The position numbers were made by a program, and so were the translations under genes. From Watersipora subatra (Eukaryota; Bryozoa; Gymnolaemata; Cheilostomatida; Watersiporidae): 64,000 nucleotides of DNA. The notes beneath the pieces are model-generated. The model was not told the DNA's origin. It saw nothing but the letters and a program-made list of their open reading frames with translations, and ran no database searches. The stretch's first letter is position 1. Each line of letters opens with the position of its first letter. The stretch spans positions 53,304,959 to 53,368,958 of the forward strand of contig NC_088715.1 in the NCBI RefSeq assembly GCF_963576615.1, read 5' to 3'. Below, piece after piece: positions 1-11,900 of this stretch.

Positions 1-368
1 ATTGGAAGATTTAGGCAAACTACCAACAATGTCAGAGCTGTATACTGTTAAAAGAAAATGGTGTTTGAAAATTATAATGATGTCTTACGCCCGAGCCCAC
101 AAGTTACTCAAGAAGCAGCAAAATTAAACTGGCAGAAGGGTCTTCTTGTTGTTGATGCTTTTGTAATATCGCATTAAACTTGAGGTCTGAATAAATTTAC
201 TCCGTTTGGCGACTAAGCAACAACCATTCTATGGTACTTGACTAGTTGAATTTTTTGGTATCAAGCATGGTGGCTGTTGTTGTTTTATATACACATTTAT
301 GGAATCTTACCTTAAAGTTTAACATATTATACAATATGTAAGTTTTAACAACAATTAAATTATTTCAG

Positions 369-467
369 AAAAAAATACTTGGAAATGTGCAACAGAGGCC
401 GGTTTGCCCACAACTCATGATCGCACCAGTAGGCACAAAGATATAGTAGATTCTATAGTAAAATGTT
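369..467 (+). CDS. Candidate exon of unidentified gene
   Basis: 99 nt bounded by TTATTTCAG and GTGAGTG, open in one frame (WKCATEAGLPTTHDRTSRHK then DIVDSIVKC). No family recognised and no partner exon seen nearby, so it could be a coding exon of a gene lying to the left or a chance open stretch. Confidence 0.25.
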
Positions 468-804
468 GTGAGTGTTTTTAGATAATTTTGTTACTTTTCT
501 GATATGTCATAAGTCAGAGAAGTCATTATGCGTATAAGTTGCTAAAAGAGAACAAGGTTTTATGGCTACTTAGCTAATGTGTGCAAGTTATGCTATCTTC
601 TTAACATAGTACATAATCGATCATAGCCTTCTGAAGTATGTACACTGTATACGTCATAGGTACCTCTAGAACCTATATTTAAGTTAAATAGCTTTTTACA
701 TATGTGAAAGGTATATCGCTATAAGATACAAGTTGTATAGTTTCATGCAACCTTCTGACTAGTATATAAATTATGTTTGTTAAGTAATAATAACAAATAA
801 ATAA
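468..804. other. AT-rich DNA with degenerate minisatellite edge
   Basis: No gene seen. From about 710 the sequence carries degenerate monomers (pattern catgcaaccttctgactag, then atatataa) leading into the 203-bp array. Confidence 0.5.
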
Positions 805-1640
805 GTTATAGCAACCTACTAAATGATATATAAATAGCAGCAACCTCTTAAATAATATACAATTCATAGCAGCCTCCTAACTGATATATAAATAGTAGCT
901 AACATCTAAATGAAATTCAAATTATAGCAAACTCTTACGTAATCTATAAGTCATAGCAACATCCTAAATTCTATGTAACCCATAGCAACCTCTGCAATGA
1001 TATGTAAGTTATAGCAACCTCCTAAATGATATATAAATAGCAGCAGACTCCTAATTAATATATAATTCATAGCAGCCTACTAGCTGATATATAAATAATT
1101 GCTATCAACTATGGAAAATTCAAGTTATAGCAAGGTCTTAGGTGATCTATAAGTGATAGCATCATCCTAAATTATATGTAACTCATAGCAGCCTCTGCAA
1201 TGGTATGTAAGTTATAGCAACCTCCTAAATGATATATAAATATCAGCGGCCTCCTAATTAATATATAATCCATAGCAGCCTCCTAACTGATATATAAATA
1301 ATAGCTATCAACTATGGAAAATTCAAATTATAGCAAGGTATTAGGTGATCTATAAGTGATAGCATCATCCTAAATTATATGTAACTCATAGCAGCCTCTG
1401 CAATGATATGTAAGTTATAGCAACCTCCAAAACAATTTATAAATAGCAGCAGCCTTCTAAATAATATATAACTTATAGCAGCCTCCTCACTGATATATAG
1501 ATAATTGCTACCAACTATGTAAAATTCAAATTATAGCAATTTCTCAAGTGATCTATAAGTTATAGCAACATACTTTATTATATGTAAATCAGAGCAGCCT
1601 CTCAAAGAAACAAGTTATAGCAAACTCCTAAATGATATAA
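805..1640. repeat. Higher-order minisatellite, 203-bp units of seven ~29-bp monomers
   Basis: The motif GTTATAGCAACCTNCTAAAT recurs at 805, 1008, 1211 (each 203 bp apart) and, in a changed form, at 1414 (again 203) and about 1614. Each unit contains seven related monomers of the form catagcagcctcctaactga plus atatataa, each in a fixed order. One monomer (ctatcaactatggaaaattc) is recognisably unique to its position. Four units are seen, with decayed monomers continuing to about 1680. Confidence 0.9.
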
Positions 1641-1688
1641 GTTACGGCATCTTACTAAAGGGTATGTAAGCTATGCCATGCTATGTAA

Positions 1689-1728
1689 TGTTTCCATTGT
1701 AACTATTACATAAGTTACAATGGTAACA
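1689..1728. repeat. Short inverted repeat
   Basis: TGTTTCCATTGTAACT and AGTTACAATGGTAACA, 16-bp arms with one mismatch around an 8-base spacer. Confidence 0.6.
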
Positions 1729-2109
1729 TTCTAATTTATGTGTAATTTGTAGCAATCTGCTAACTGGTAATCATTATTATGAGGTATGAATTATTTTACC
1801 TTCAAATTGATATGTAATTTACAACAACCATCTAGACGTCCAAGTTTTGACAGTTTTTCTAGTATACATATATACAAAGTATGATAAGGCGATGAATATA
1901 TATGTATAATACCATATTCTCCTAAAATTTCCATAAAAATATATAATAATTAGGAGGTGAATATATATATATATATATCTACAATATAAATAAATTAGAC
2001 CATATAGGAGGCTTACCCTTATATATTTGCGTTAACTCCTAATCCCTTATATTCCGAAACCTCCTAACTGGTATATATTTATTCAACTCCTAACTCTGGA
2101 AATATGGAT

Positions 2110-2110
2110 A

Positions 2111-2154
<44 letters not shown>
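2110..2154. repeat. (TA)n microsatellite
   Basis: Long TA tract; degenerate TATA/TATG sequence continues on both sides (about 1900-2340). Confidence 0.9.
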
Positions 2155-2156
<2 letters not shown>

Positions 2157-2344
2157 AGCATATAATATATTATTGCATATATACTTCATGTATACATGCT
2201 TTTATATTGTTTATAAATACACATGCATATGAACATGTGTATATACACAAATGTATAATAGACATATATATATATTTATATATATAAATATACATACATA
2301 TATATATGTATGTATATTTGTATAGCATACATATAGTATATGCT

Positions 2345-2594
2345 CCCTCACTTCGGTTTGGTTGAGCATTCTGTGAGAGGTGCGGCACTATTTGCCTTTG
2401 TGCAAAGCTCATCACATTTCTGATTTGAGCACTCTGAGGCCAGCACATTGACGTCCTTGAGGTCTGTGAGGCAGCTTAGTTGTTTCATGGCAAAAAGTCA
2501 ACTCTCATTGGTAATGGGTTTTGTGTCCCTTGCCTAAGCTCTGAGCTGCACTGATGAGGCTTCAATAGCCGAAACAGTACTTTCTGTAGCGTGA

Positions 2595-2596
<2 letters not shown>
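2345..2596 (+). mobile_element. Hammerhead-bearing dispersed repeat, copy 1
   Basis: About 250 bp, bounded by TA-rich microsatellites on both sides, aligned with copies at 31115-31365 and 47351-47529. Shared landmarks are gagaggtgcggcactatt, ccagcacattgac, gtgtcccttgcctaagc and the terminal hammerhead fold. Structure suggests a retrozyme-like or Penelope-terminal-repeat-derived element of animals. Confidence 0.7.
2538..2596 (+). ncRNA. Type I hammerhead ribozyme, copy 1, weakened stem III
   Basis: Core CTGATGA at 2551-2557, stem II GGCT/AGCC with a 5-base loop, GAAA at 2571. Stem III (ACAG/CTTT) has a C-T mismatch because the expected CTGT reads CTTT. Predicted cleavage after C2584. Stem I pairs GCTGCA (2545-2550) with TGTAGC (2585-2590). 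Activity is probably reduced. Confidence 0.7.
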
Positions 2597-2597
<1 letters not shown>

Positions 2598-2682
<85 letters not shown>

Positions 2683-2850
2683 GTATATAAATATTTATAT
2701 ACATATATATATATATATGTATATAAATATTTGTATATATGTATGTATATAAATATTTATATGTGTATATAAATTATGTATATGTGTATATATGTGAGTA
2801 TATGTATACATACATATATATGTCTATATATATAGAAAATCACAAATAAT
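2598..2850. repeat. (TA)n / TATG microsatellite
   Basis: About 75 bp of pure TA directly after the hammerhead, then degenerate TATATG, TAAATATTTATA and related sequence. Confidence 0.85.
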
Positions 2851-2964
2851 TTTAAACCTATTCCAAAACTATAGTTATTTATGTGCACTAGTTGTGCATA
2901 TATACATATATATATATATATACACCTATATCAAAGTATGTCTGTGTGTCCTATGTCGTATATC

Positions 2965-4190
2965 GTATATCGTATATCGTATATCTGTCAGTTTTCCGGC
3001 TATAGATCTTAAAATCTTGATTTACCACAACATGATAGATTTGAACTCACAACAATTTTCGCAACGACGAGTGTTTTATCCGGATCTTTGACCACTGATA
3101 TAGAACGCCAAAGTGATCAAATGTGTTTTCATATAAAATATGCAGCATGCAGGTGCTAATTATTTTAGCCTTAGGTTTGTCACCAAAGATTTGGAGATTT
3201 GTTTGCCTCGGAGCTTAAACGTAAATTCGGTTCTCGACTAAACTGGACATGCGCATCGCAATTAGCAAAGCTCTAGAAATGCTTGGAAATGGATAAGCAT
3301 TTTACGCTTCATAAATATTTTACAAAAAAGCCGAAACCATGTGAGACGACGCCTCCTCTATCAAAGAATTTTGCAAGGAGGATAACCCTTCCAGTCGAGT
3401 TACCTTAAACTGTTTTGGAGGATGAGTCTCCTTTAAAGATGTAAAGTAAACAGGCCATTGCTGTTTATACTTTCTTTTTCAAATGATTTTTGATGTAACT
3501 ATCTGTTGCATTTTTTTCTGTTTCATTATCTATTTTTGCAATTTTTAGTGTTGTATTTTAACCTTAAATGCTTTGAATGTTTTAAAAGCCAAACATACAA
3601 AATGTTTACTTTTGCTTTCTTTTTCCATCATCATAAATATAAAACATTTTATTAAAATTAAGCACAATCTATTTATACCCGTTTTTATTGATATTATGCA
3701 TTATACAGTACAGCTTACAGTGTAAAATGTTGAAAAAAATACTTTACCAAAGTATATCTCCGAATTTACCCAAGTTTTTCTCCTTGTAACGGATTAAAAT
3801 CTACAGAATTTTATTTTAATTGGAACAATTGTTTCAGATCTCAAAAAACTCGGTTAGAAAAGCTAGAACATTTCCGCTAAAACAGGTTCCACTGTACGTT
3901 ATTAAAAGCTATACGTTGATGAAAGTTGTGAACTTTCATATTTACAATGTTTGAAAATCTTTTTCTCATGATAAGAAGTTTGAAAGTTAGAGTTGTTTGA
4001 AAAAGTTTGAAAACTTTTACAGTTGTTTTTATTTTCTTTCTTAATTTTATTCCAAATACACAAAACACTTTGCTCATGGTATGTCGTTTGAAAGTTAGAG
4101 CGGGAAATGCTGTTATATGTTAAATACAAATCAATTTTCTGTCCAAAGATTTTTTGTTACCCGGGCAACACCGAGTAGCACAGCTAGTAT
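2965..4190 (+). mobile_element. Composite repeat copy 1: antisense tRNA-like part to RTE-like 3' tail
   Basis: Left part 2990-3110 contains gatcttaaaatcttg and, on the minus strand, a tRNA-like segment with B-box-like GAGTTCAAATC. The right end is the tail gttacccgggcaacaccgag followed by tagcacagctag, as at RTE-class LINE 3' ends. Segment 4050-4190 matches 28985-29127 closely. That 2965 and 4190 belong to one element is inferred from the order in the other three copies. Confidence 0.45.
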
Positions 4191-4229
4191 TAATATATAA
4201 ATGAATATATAAATATACTGAGTTATACA

Positions 4230-4790
4230 CATGTATGTATGTATGTATGCATGTATGTATGTATGTATGTATGTATGTATGCATGTATGTATGTATGTAT
4301 GTATGTATGTATGTATGTATGTATGTATGTATGTATGTATGTATGTATGTATGTATGTATGTATGTATGTATGTATGTATGCATGCATGCATGTATGTAT
4401 GTATGTATGTATGTATGTATGTATGTATGTATGTATGTATGTATGTATGTATGTATGTATGTATGTATGTATGTATGTATGTATGTATGTATGTATGTAT
4501 GTATGTATGTGTGTATGTGTGTATGTGTGTATGTATGTATGTATGTGTGTGTATGTGTGTATGTGTGTATGCATGTATGTATGTATGTGCGTGCGTGTAT
4601 GTGTGTATGCATGTATGTATGTATGCATGCATGTATGTATGTATGCATGCATGTATGTATGCATGTATGTATGCATGTATGTATGTATGTATGCATGTAT
4701 GTATGCATGTATGCATGTATGCATGTATGCATGCATGTATGCATACATGTATGCATGTATGTATGTATGTATGTACATACGGACGTGCGT
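4230..4790. repeat. (ATGT)n microsatellite, ~560 bp
   Basis: Mostly pure GTAT/ATGT tetranucleotide with GCAT and GTGT variants. It directly follows the RTE-like tail. All long frames here ([16 protein letters not shown]) are artefacts of the tetramer. Confidence 0.97.
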
Positions 4791-4802
4791 GCGTATGTGT
4801 TG

Positions 4803-4852
4803 TTTATCCTATTCTAACAGTATATATACCTATACTGTTGGAATAGGATAAA
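4803..4852. repeat. 22-bp inverted repeat at microsatellite edge
   Basis: Arms 4803-4824 and 4831-4852 (tttatcctattctaacag and its reverse complement, one mismatch), spacer TATACC. Confidence 0.8.
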
Positions 4853-7800
4853 ATTACCTATTTTGTCTAGGTCAATGTTTGTCTTTGGAGTCATGAAAAG
4901 TATGTTACCAGTTTTGTTTATGTTTACATAAAGTTTTATACATAAAAGTTTACATCAGCCAATTGTAGAGTGCAGAATCATAAAATTAAGTGAATTATTT
5001 TTAATAAATTTTCAATAGATTTTGAGTAGTCATTCTGAATATTTGACACTGTTTACATTTGGAGTCAAAGTAGATGGTAAACTTTGCATTAAAAGCAATA
5101 GACACTTGTTGCCAGTCTCTACAGTTTTTTGGCTAATTTCAACTAAAAAATAAAAAATGGAAAATGGAAAATTTAAACTTGCTTAAAAATATTGAAACAT
5201 TCTGTGCTTTCAAAAATTGAAGTCATATTTAAAATGATTCTCTCCTATATTCAAAAACAGATGTTTTAGTAGTTATTTTTAACATTGTTATTTTTTGTTA
5301 GCAATTTGTGATAGTTACTAGGTTTGAATCTCTTATTGTTCAGTATAATAAAATATTTGAACACGTAAGATTTATACAGAGGTACTCAAAAATACTCAAA
5401 ATAAACTTTTCTAACTATGTTTGATTAATTTCTTTTTATTCAAGTTGTAGATCTGCATGCCAATGTTTAAGTGATTTTTTAAAAACAAATTTACACTTTA
5501 AACTGGCAGGAAATGGTATCCAGCTGACAAAAACAGATAAAGACATGCTAGCATTGCCATCACATTGCAGAGACTGACAGATGAATATGTTTGGTTATTC
5601 TTGCCCTTTAAATGCTGCTACGGTGCATCGATTGAATAGTGCAGTGCTTTTAACCTGTTGTTTTTGTTTTGCAAAAATGTTCAGCTAAACCTCTGCATTT
5701 GTAGAAGGTTGAAAGTTCAGTTGCCATAGTCTCTACTGAAGTACACGCCGGGCAGTTATTTATAGTCATACAAACTACTAACAACTAGCATACCTTTGAT
5801 GCCCAAATAGGTAGCTGATAGGTGGTGATGGAGCCAGAAGTAATATGATTGGAATTGAAATTACATATGTGATCAGAAGAAGATGTGCCGAATATTTCTA
5901 CAACAAAATAAGACAACATAGTGCTTATTGTTGAGGACTCAAGTTAAGTCATCAACACCTAAACTTGTAGACGTTATATTAGAGACAAGTACAGTAAGAG
6001 ATCATTAGGTGTGCTGAGAATATACATGGTGTTACTATGTGCAATATGCACCGCAAAACAATCAATTGGTGCAAATGCTAGTGTGTAGCAATGCAATGCA
6101 AAATGTTTGGTGTCGAAGTCCCATTGAAAGCAAATTTTTATCCTAGCCTCCAACCCTGATTTTGTATTGACATACAAACTAGAAACGTGTTATAGTATCA
6201 AATAGTTAACGAAGATGATGGTTACTATTATATAATTATAAAATCTATAAATATGTGTTTTCTTTAGTATTTCTAAAACAGAACTTTCCAAACAAAGCTG
6301 ATGCAAAATTTTTTATTCAACTACTTGCTCTCAGGTAGTTATTATTACTGGTTATTTGCTGAAAGGATTAATTTCCTCATATATTGCTGATATGATTCAA
6401 TTTTGAAGGTCAAATATCTACGAAATGATGGCAATATTTTGTACTTTTTTAAAATGTGACTCAAAATTTGTACTGCCAAATCTTTTAATCTTAATTTAAA
6501 ATTATCGTTTTACACATTTTTTTTACATTTATGTCGCTTGACACTGCATCACAATACATTTCTGTTTATTTGGTATTGTGGTACCATATGTGAAATATTT
6601 TCTCTGTAAACATAATTATGAAATGTGTGTATACTAAAGATTTTATACAAGAAAAGTGAAATAGATTCAAAGAACGTACAAATTTGATGTTTTATTGCAT
6701 TTTAAAAACCGGGTAATCAAAAAACATTTATGTTTCCGATATCAAACAAAAAGTTTAAAAACCATGAAGATATTATATGTATTCAAACCATGATTTTTTT
6801 AAAGTAGAAAAATATAGCAGTTCCTAAACTACCAAATTTAGTCAGCTTGGAATGTTTGCATCTTTACAAATAAAAGCTTTACACTAACACTTGAAAAATC
6901 GGAATCTTTTTGAGCTGTTTATGACAAAATCTAATTGAGTCAGTATAAACTATGGAACCACTATTTACAAAACTAACTTTTTCTTGTTTTTTAGGTGAAA
7001 AAGTGTGTATGTAAAAACCCAATTTATCATATGAATGCCTTAAACTGTTTTAAGCTCAACTTAAAACTCAGACATAAAATTAGGGTACATGATAAACACG
7101 CACTCAAAAGGTAAAACCTGTAACTAATGTTAAAGTTTTATTACCACATAATGAAAAGTACATATGGAAAGCAGGAAAAACAAAAAATCATATGTTAAAA
7201 CTACAGACAGTATGTTTTTGTTCACTTTTGGTATTGGTCGCTTAGATTAGATTAATAAAACGCTGCAAAGAGTGGGAGAACAGCTGTCAGAAGTGGCAGG
7301 TGTTATGTTTTTGTCTTAGGTTAGATTTGTTCAGCATAAATATTTATAAGAACATAAGTTAAGAAATTTCAATACATAGGCCGAAACAGATAACTATGGT
7401 TTCATGACAAATACACAGAACTTGAATTGATTAAAAACACGTTTTTCAAGTTTATATGTGATATATGATAACTCCAAATTATACAACAAATAAAAATGAA
7501 ACACCTGTCATTTATTGTTGCCTGCCACATACTGAGTTATGCTAACAAATACAACTGAGTGAGACGCATTTTATGCTATACACATCTGAAGTAAACTGGA
7601 AAAGACACGAAGTTAATTAACATCTTTCGATTGTTTTATGTAAGAGGCAGCAACCATTGAAAATCAAGAAAAAATTCCTACCAAAAGACTTTTCGTCATT
7701 TAAAAGGTTTAGTAGATATTCCAGTGCATTTAGGAAGCCATGTTAAAAGCATTCTATATCTATCAACTTATTAACATCGAAATTTAATTTTTAAGTAAAT

Positions 7801-8652
7801 TAACCTCAAACTTGCAATTTTAACTTGTTGTAGTCAGCTTATAGCTATGTGATGTGAAGCAGTCGTTAAAAAATCGGAGTGGAATTGTCCTATCTTGCAT
7901 GATGTACTTAGAAGTTTCAGGTTACAGGCTTTCTGACACACAAACATCATTTTTATTGTTAATGTATTATATTACATTATATTATTCTACACTGAATTGC
8001 ATTATATTATTATATATATTGTATTACATGATATATGACAGTATAATAAATAATGGTTTTGTTGCTCTAAACGAAACTTACAACAAAGCAATTAAGCATT
8101 TTAATTAAAAAGGCAAGTAAAGGCAGCTAGTACTATTTGTAAAAAGATAAATATAAATAGAAGTTTAATTTGATAATTTTTTTCCTCAGTCTGAATTTTT
8201 GCAATTTTTATTCAATTTAATATTATACAGACAAAATATATATGCTGGTTTAGCAATATAATTCGGCTTTTACGATTTAAAACAAAAATGCTGAATTTGC
8301 GTCATTGTCTTGCTAGTTTTTACTGCTATAGATAGCCAAGACCTTGAATTAAAGAGTAAATAATTGTTCCATTTGAAACAAATTAAACAGCTATAGAAAA
8401 AAAATATTAATAGCATAATTCTTTCACTTAAAAATATTTGCCTGTGAATATGTTGGCTGTCTAATAATTAGTATTAAGGACACAATCTTTACAAAATACT
8501 CTATTGAAGTTTGCAGCTTTTTCTCTAAAAATCTTAAACATTATGAATAGCAAAAGGCCAAAAAGATTTATTTGTAAATCATTCCTTAAATGTAATTCTG
8601 GCCTCTGGGAATGGAAAATCTGTTTTTGCTGCATTTAAATAGCATTAACACT
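4853..8652. other. Gene-free AT-rich DNA
   Basis: 3.8 kb between the microsatellite and the gene A 3' end. No exon-like block, no match to paralog exons 8-11 and no clear repeat noticed; the short open frames look random. Gene A's missing exons were looked for here without success. Confidence 0.5.
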
Positions 8653-8658
8653 TTTATT
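8653..8658 (-). terminator. Possible polyadenylation signal of gene A
   Basis: AATAAA on the minus strand, about 95 nt past the gene A stop. It fits a transcript that ends after the truncated frame, but such hexamers are common in DNA this AT-rich. Confidence 0.35.
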
Positions 8659-8750
8659 TCAAAGTAAAGTGACAAACTTAATACCTTTTGGTTAACTAAG
8701 CACACAAAAACGAAACAAAAAAGTCTTTCTATCGACCTACATTTTTTTAA

Positions 8751-8915
8751 TTACGCAGCAACGCTGAAGCATAAAGAATAAAAAAGTAATAATATAAAAG
8801 CCGCCATAATGCAGCAAACCTTGTTGACAAAGTTGGCTGTGCAAGTAGTGCTCACACCACAAATTATAGACCAGATGGTGAAGAGTATTCCCATTGTATC
8901 CGATGTTGCTCCAAA
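8751..8915 (-). CDS. Gene A terminal exon 7 with new tail
   Basis: The first 96 nt (8915-8820) match exon 7 of B and C: FGATSDTMGILFTIW through ANFVNK, membrane segment 8. Where the paralogs have a GTGAG donor, this exon has GTTTGC, a poor donor. The frame continues for VCCIMAAFILLLFYSLCFSV-AA and a stop. The tail is hydrophobic enough to be a membrane segment but does not resemble paralog exon 8. Confidence 0.7.
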   Translation of the reverse strand, partial: FGATSDTMGILFTIWSIICGVSTTCTANFVNKVCCIMAAFILLLFYSLCFSVAA

Positions 8916-11900
8916 CTGCAATATCAAATACATAATTACATCATACTTGCACAATTTCCGCTGCAACAGATCAGGCTTTAAAGGTATATAATAATTTTAC
9001 AGAGTTAAAAAAATGTTAAAAATACACTTAAACTTGCGCGCTAGAAGCACGGAACTCAAAATTACTAAAACTTTAGGAATGGCAACCAAAAATATTTTGC
9101 TCACAAAAACAGAATAAATCTACTAGATTTTTAGCATTCATCTCACCAAATGCCAAAACCTTGTGTCAACTATAATGAATGACTCAGTTTTTTATAGAAA
9201 TCTTTTATAAATTAGTTGCAAACATTTTCAGTGTTATTTACTTTTCTGGAATTAGTTTTCACTTGATGGTTTTTAGCAAAATTATCTTTCCTGTAAAAGC
9301 TGTTTAAAGTAAAATAGAAAAAACAAGCAACACACACACATATATATCTTCTTTATTTTTTGTTATTATAAACATATATATATATATATATATATATATT
9401 ACCGGAATGCGCGGCGGTGCCCGGGTAATAAGTCATCACACAGAAAATTTTATTTTTATTTAATATGTAACAACAATTACCATTCAAAGTTTTAAACTTC
9501 ATATAAAAGAAAAGTGTTTTGTGCAGTTTAACTAAATTAATAAACAAAAACAACTATACAAGTGTTTAAATGTGAAATTATTAGCCAATAAAAGATAAAT
9601 TAAGTCTGTTTTGCTCCAATTACAATAGAAGATGATTTGGTAATGATACAATTGTTACGAACAGAGAAAGCAAATTAAAAGTCTTGAATATGATGAATTA
9701 ATAATAGCAAGTATTGCATAGAAGTGTGTGTGTATAAAAAAGATAGTGTTCCAGTAAAATGAATCCATCAAAAGTTTAAATACAATGATACTATTACGTC
9801 TCGATATTGGTGCAAATGTAAAAATGACACATTGGACAGTCTATGTCTGACCAAAGGAAGAGACGATGTAGAAGCAATTTATACTCAAGATCATACAATT
9901 ATCTTCGGGAAAGGCCTTGACTGAAAATTAGCAATTGAACGTTTTGAAAAACCAGAAATAGAAGTGCGCGAAAACACAAAAATGTTGCGTTTGATACAGT
10001 TGATAGAGTTAATAGAATTTCAATTAATACATCATTTAGCGCATGCAATTAAGAAAAGGGTGTATAGAGTATATAGTAAAAGCTATAAGTTGCAAGACCT
10101 TCTTTAGTTTCGTGGTTAGAAAAATGGTTTGCAAATGGTTGTGATCTTTGTGAGTTCATGTCTCGCAAAAAGCGAAATTTTATTTCTAAGATTTTACCAT
10201 GATGGGATAGACGGACAGACGAATGGATAAACGAACGAATAGACGAACGGATAAACAGACGGATAAACAAACGGACAAACAGACAAACAGACAGACAGAC
10301 GGACAGACAGACAAATAGACAGACGGATAGACAGACGGATAGACAGACGAATAGACAGATGGATACACAAGCGGATACACATATGGATAGACAGACGGAT
10401 AGACAAAACAGATGGATAGACAGACGGATAGACAGACGGATAGACAGAAGGATAGTTGAATAGTCGGATAGTCGGATAGTCGAATAGTCAGATAGTTGGA
10501 TAGTCAGATAGTTGGATAGTCGGATAGTCAAATAGTCAGGTAGTTGGATAGTTGGATAGTCAGATAGTTGGATAGTCAGACATTTGGATAGCCGGACAGT
10601 CGGATAGTCGGATAGTCAGATAGTCGAATAGTCGAATAGTCAACTAGACTAATGACCAAATTTGAGACATATAATGTATATATATAGATATAACAGGTAT
10701 GTTTTTATATATACATATGTTTATATGTATATATCCATATATAAACACCCTTACATATAATTTGAGAGTGTGACATTAAACATCAAACATATATGCTTAC
10801 CAAGTTGTACAACACCTCAAACAAAAGCTAATGTACATGTATGAGTTTAAAAATCTCAAATAGATTGTAAACAATCATAAAACTTTGGAACCTTCAAATT
10901 ACACAGTCACCAACCAAAACTTTTGACATCTCAAATGACATCAAGTACAAAAGCCGACTCAAAACAAAATTTTCTGCACAAGGTTTAAGAAAAACACAAA
11001 CTAATTGCGCTTTTTCACAAAACAAGTGCACTACATGAAAAAGCAATTTTAAAAATAATAATAATGTTTGATATCGATTACCTAGTGTATCCACAATGTT
11101 TGGGAGGAAATGTAATTAATGTCATATTTAGATATGAGGTAAATGAAAAGTTAAATAGCTTTGAGATTACAATCAACTACAAGTATTAATCGTTTAGGGC
11201 TTGCTTTAAAGGCATGCATAAAATGTATGTTTTACTAAGGTAGGTAGAGAAGACTTTTTTAAGGCATAGCTGAGTGTATAAAAACCAACCAGCAAATTTC
11301 ATTTATTTAATCACACAACATTTCACGTTCACTTGAATCAGCAAGAATTTTTTTTCCATAAGATTAAGAGTTACCTTCTAAATGAAAAGCAATTGCAAGT
11401 TTACCGGATTTACCGTTTCCAAAATGCTCACAAAATTAAACTAGAGCCAGAACTTGTCTAATGTGTCTCACAGGTACTCACAGTTTTAAAATAGAAACTG
11501 GTGATTTCAGTTGTCCGACTAGTCTCTGATATCTTAATGGCAGTCCATGTGACAAACATCAAAAAAAGTCCAGGAGTTGCAAAGAAAGAAAGGAAAGTGC
11601 CATTAGACTTGACATTTTCCTCCTCTAAAAAGCATAAATCACTATTATATGCTTCACACCATAAAAAGACTGGTTAATTCTGTCCACTTTGTGGAGCCGC
11701 TGAGTGATTGCAGACACTACTAAAGTCTTAGATTTTTGTGTGGGTTATTTTGTGGTTGGTCTTTTTAACATCTCAGAGCTATATAAACTGTACAACTCAG
11801 TATTAGTCATTTTAAAACTAGAGTTGATTAGGCAAGAAAAACCTGGTGGTAGAATTGATTGAACACAATCATAAATTTTAGACCGAAATGTACTCCTGAA

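Noticed and set aside
4120..4851. Long frames of HTYIHTYI and YVCMYVCM on both strands
   Set aside because: They are translations of the ATGT tetranucleotide repeat in every frame; a period of four with no stop gives open frames automatically.
10049..10531. 160-codon frame rich in RLSI / LSVCLS
   Set aside because: Translation of GACA/GATA repeats, with a tRNA-like repeat part at its end.
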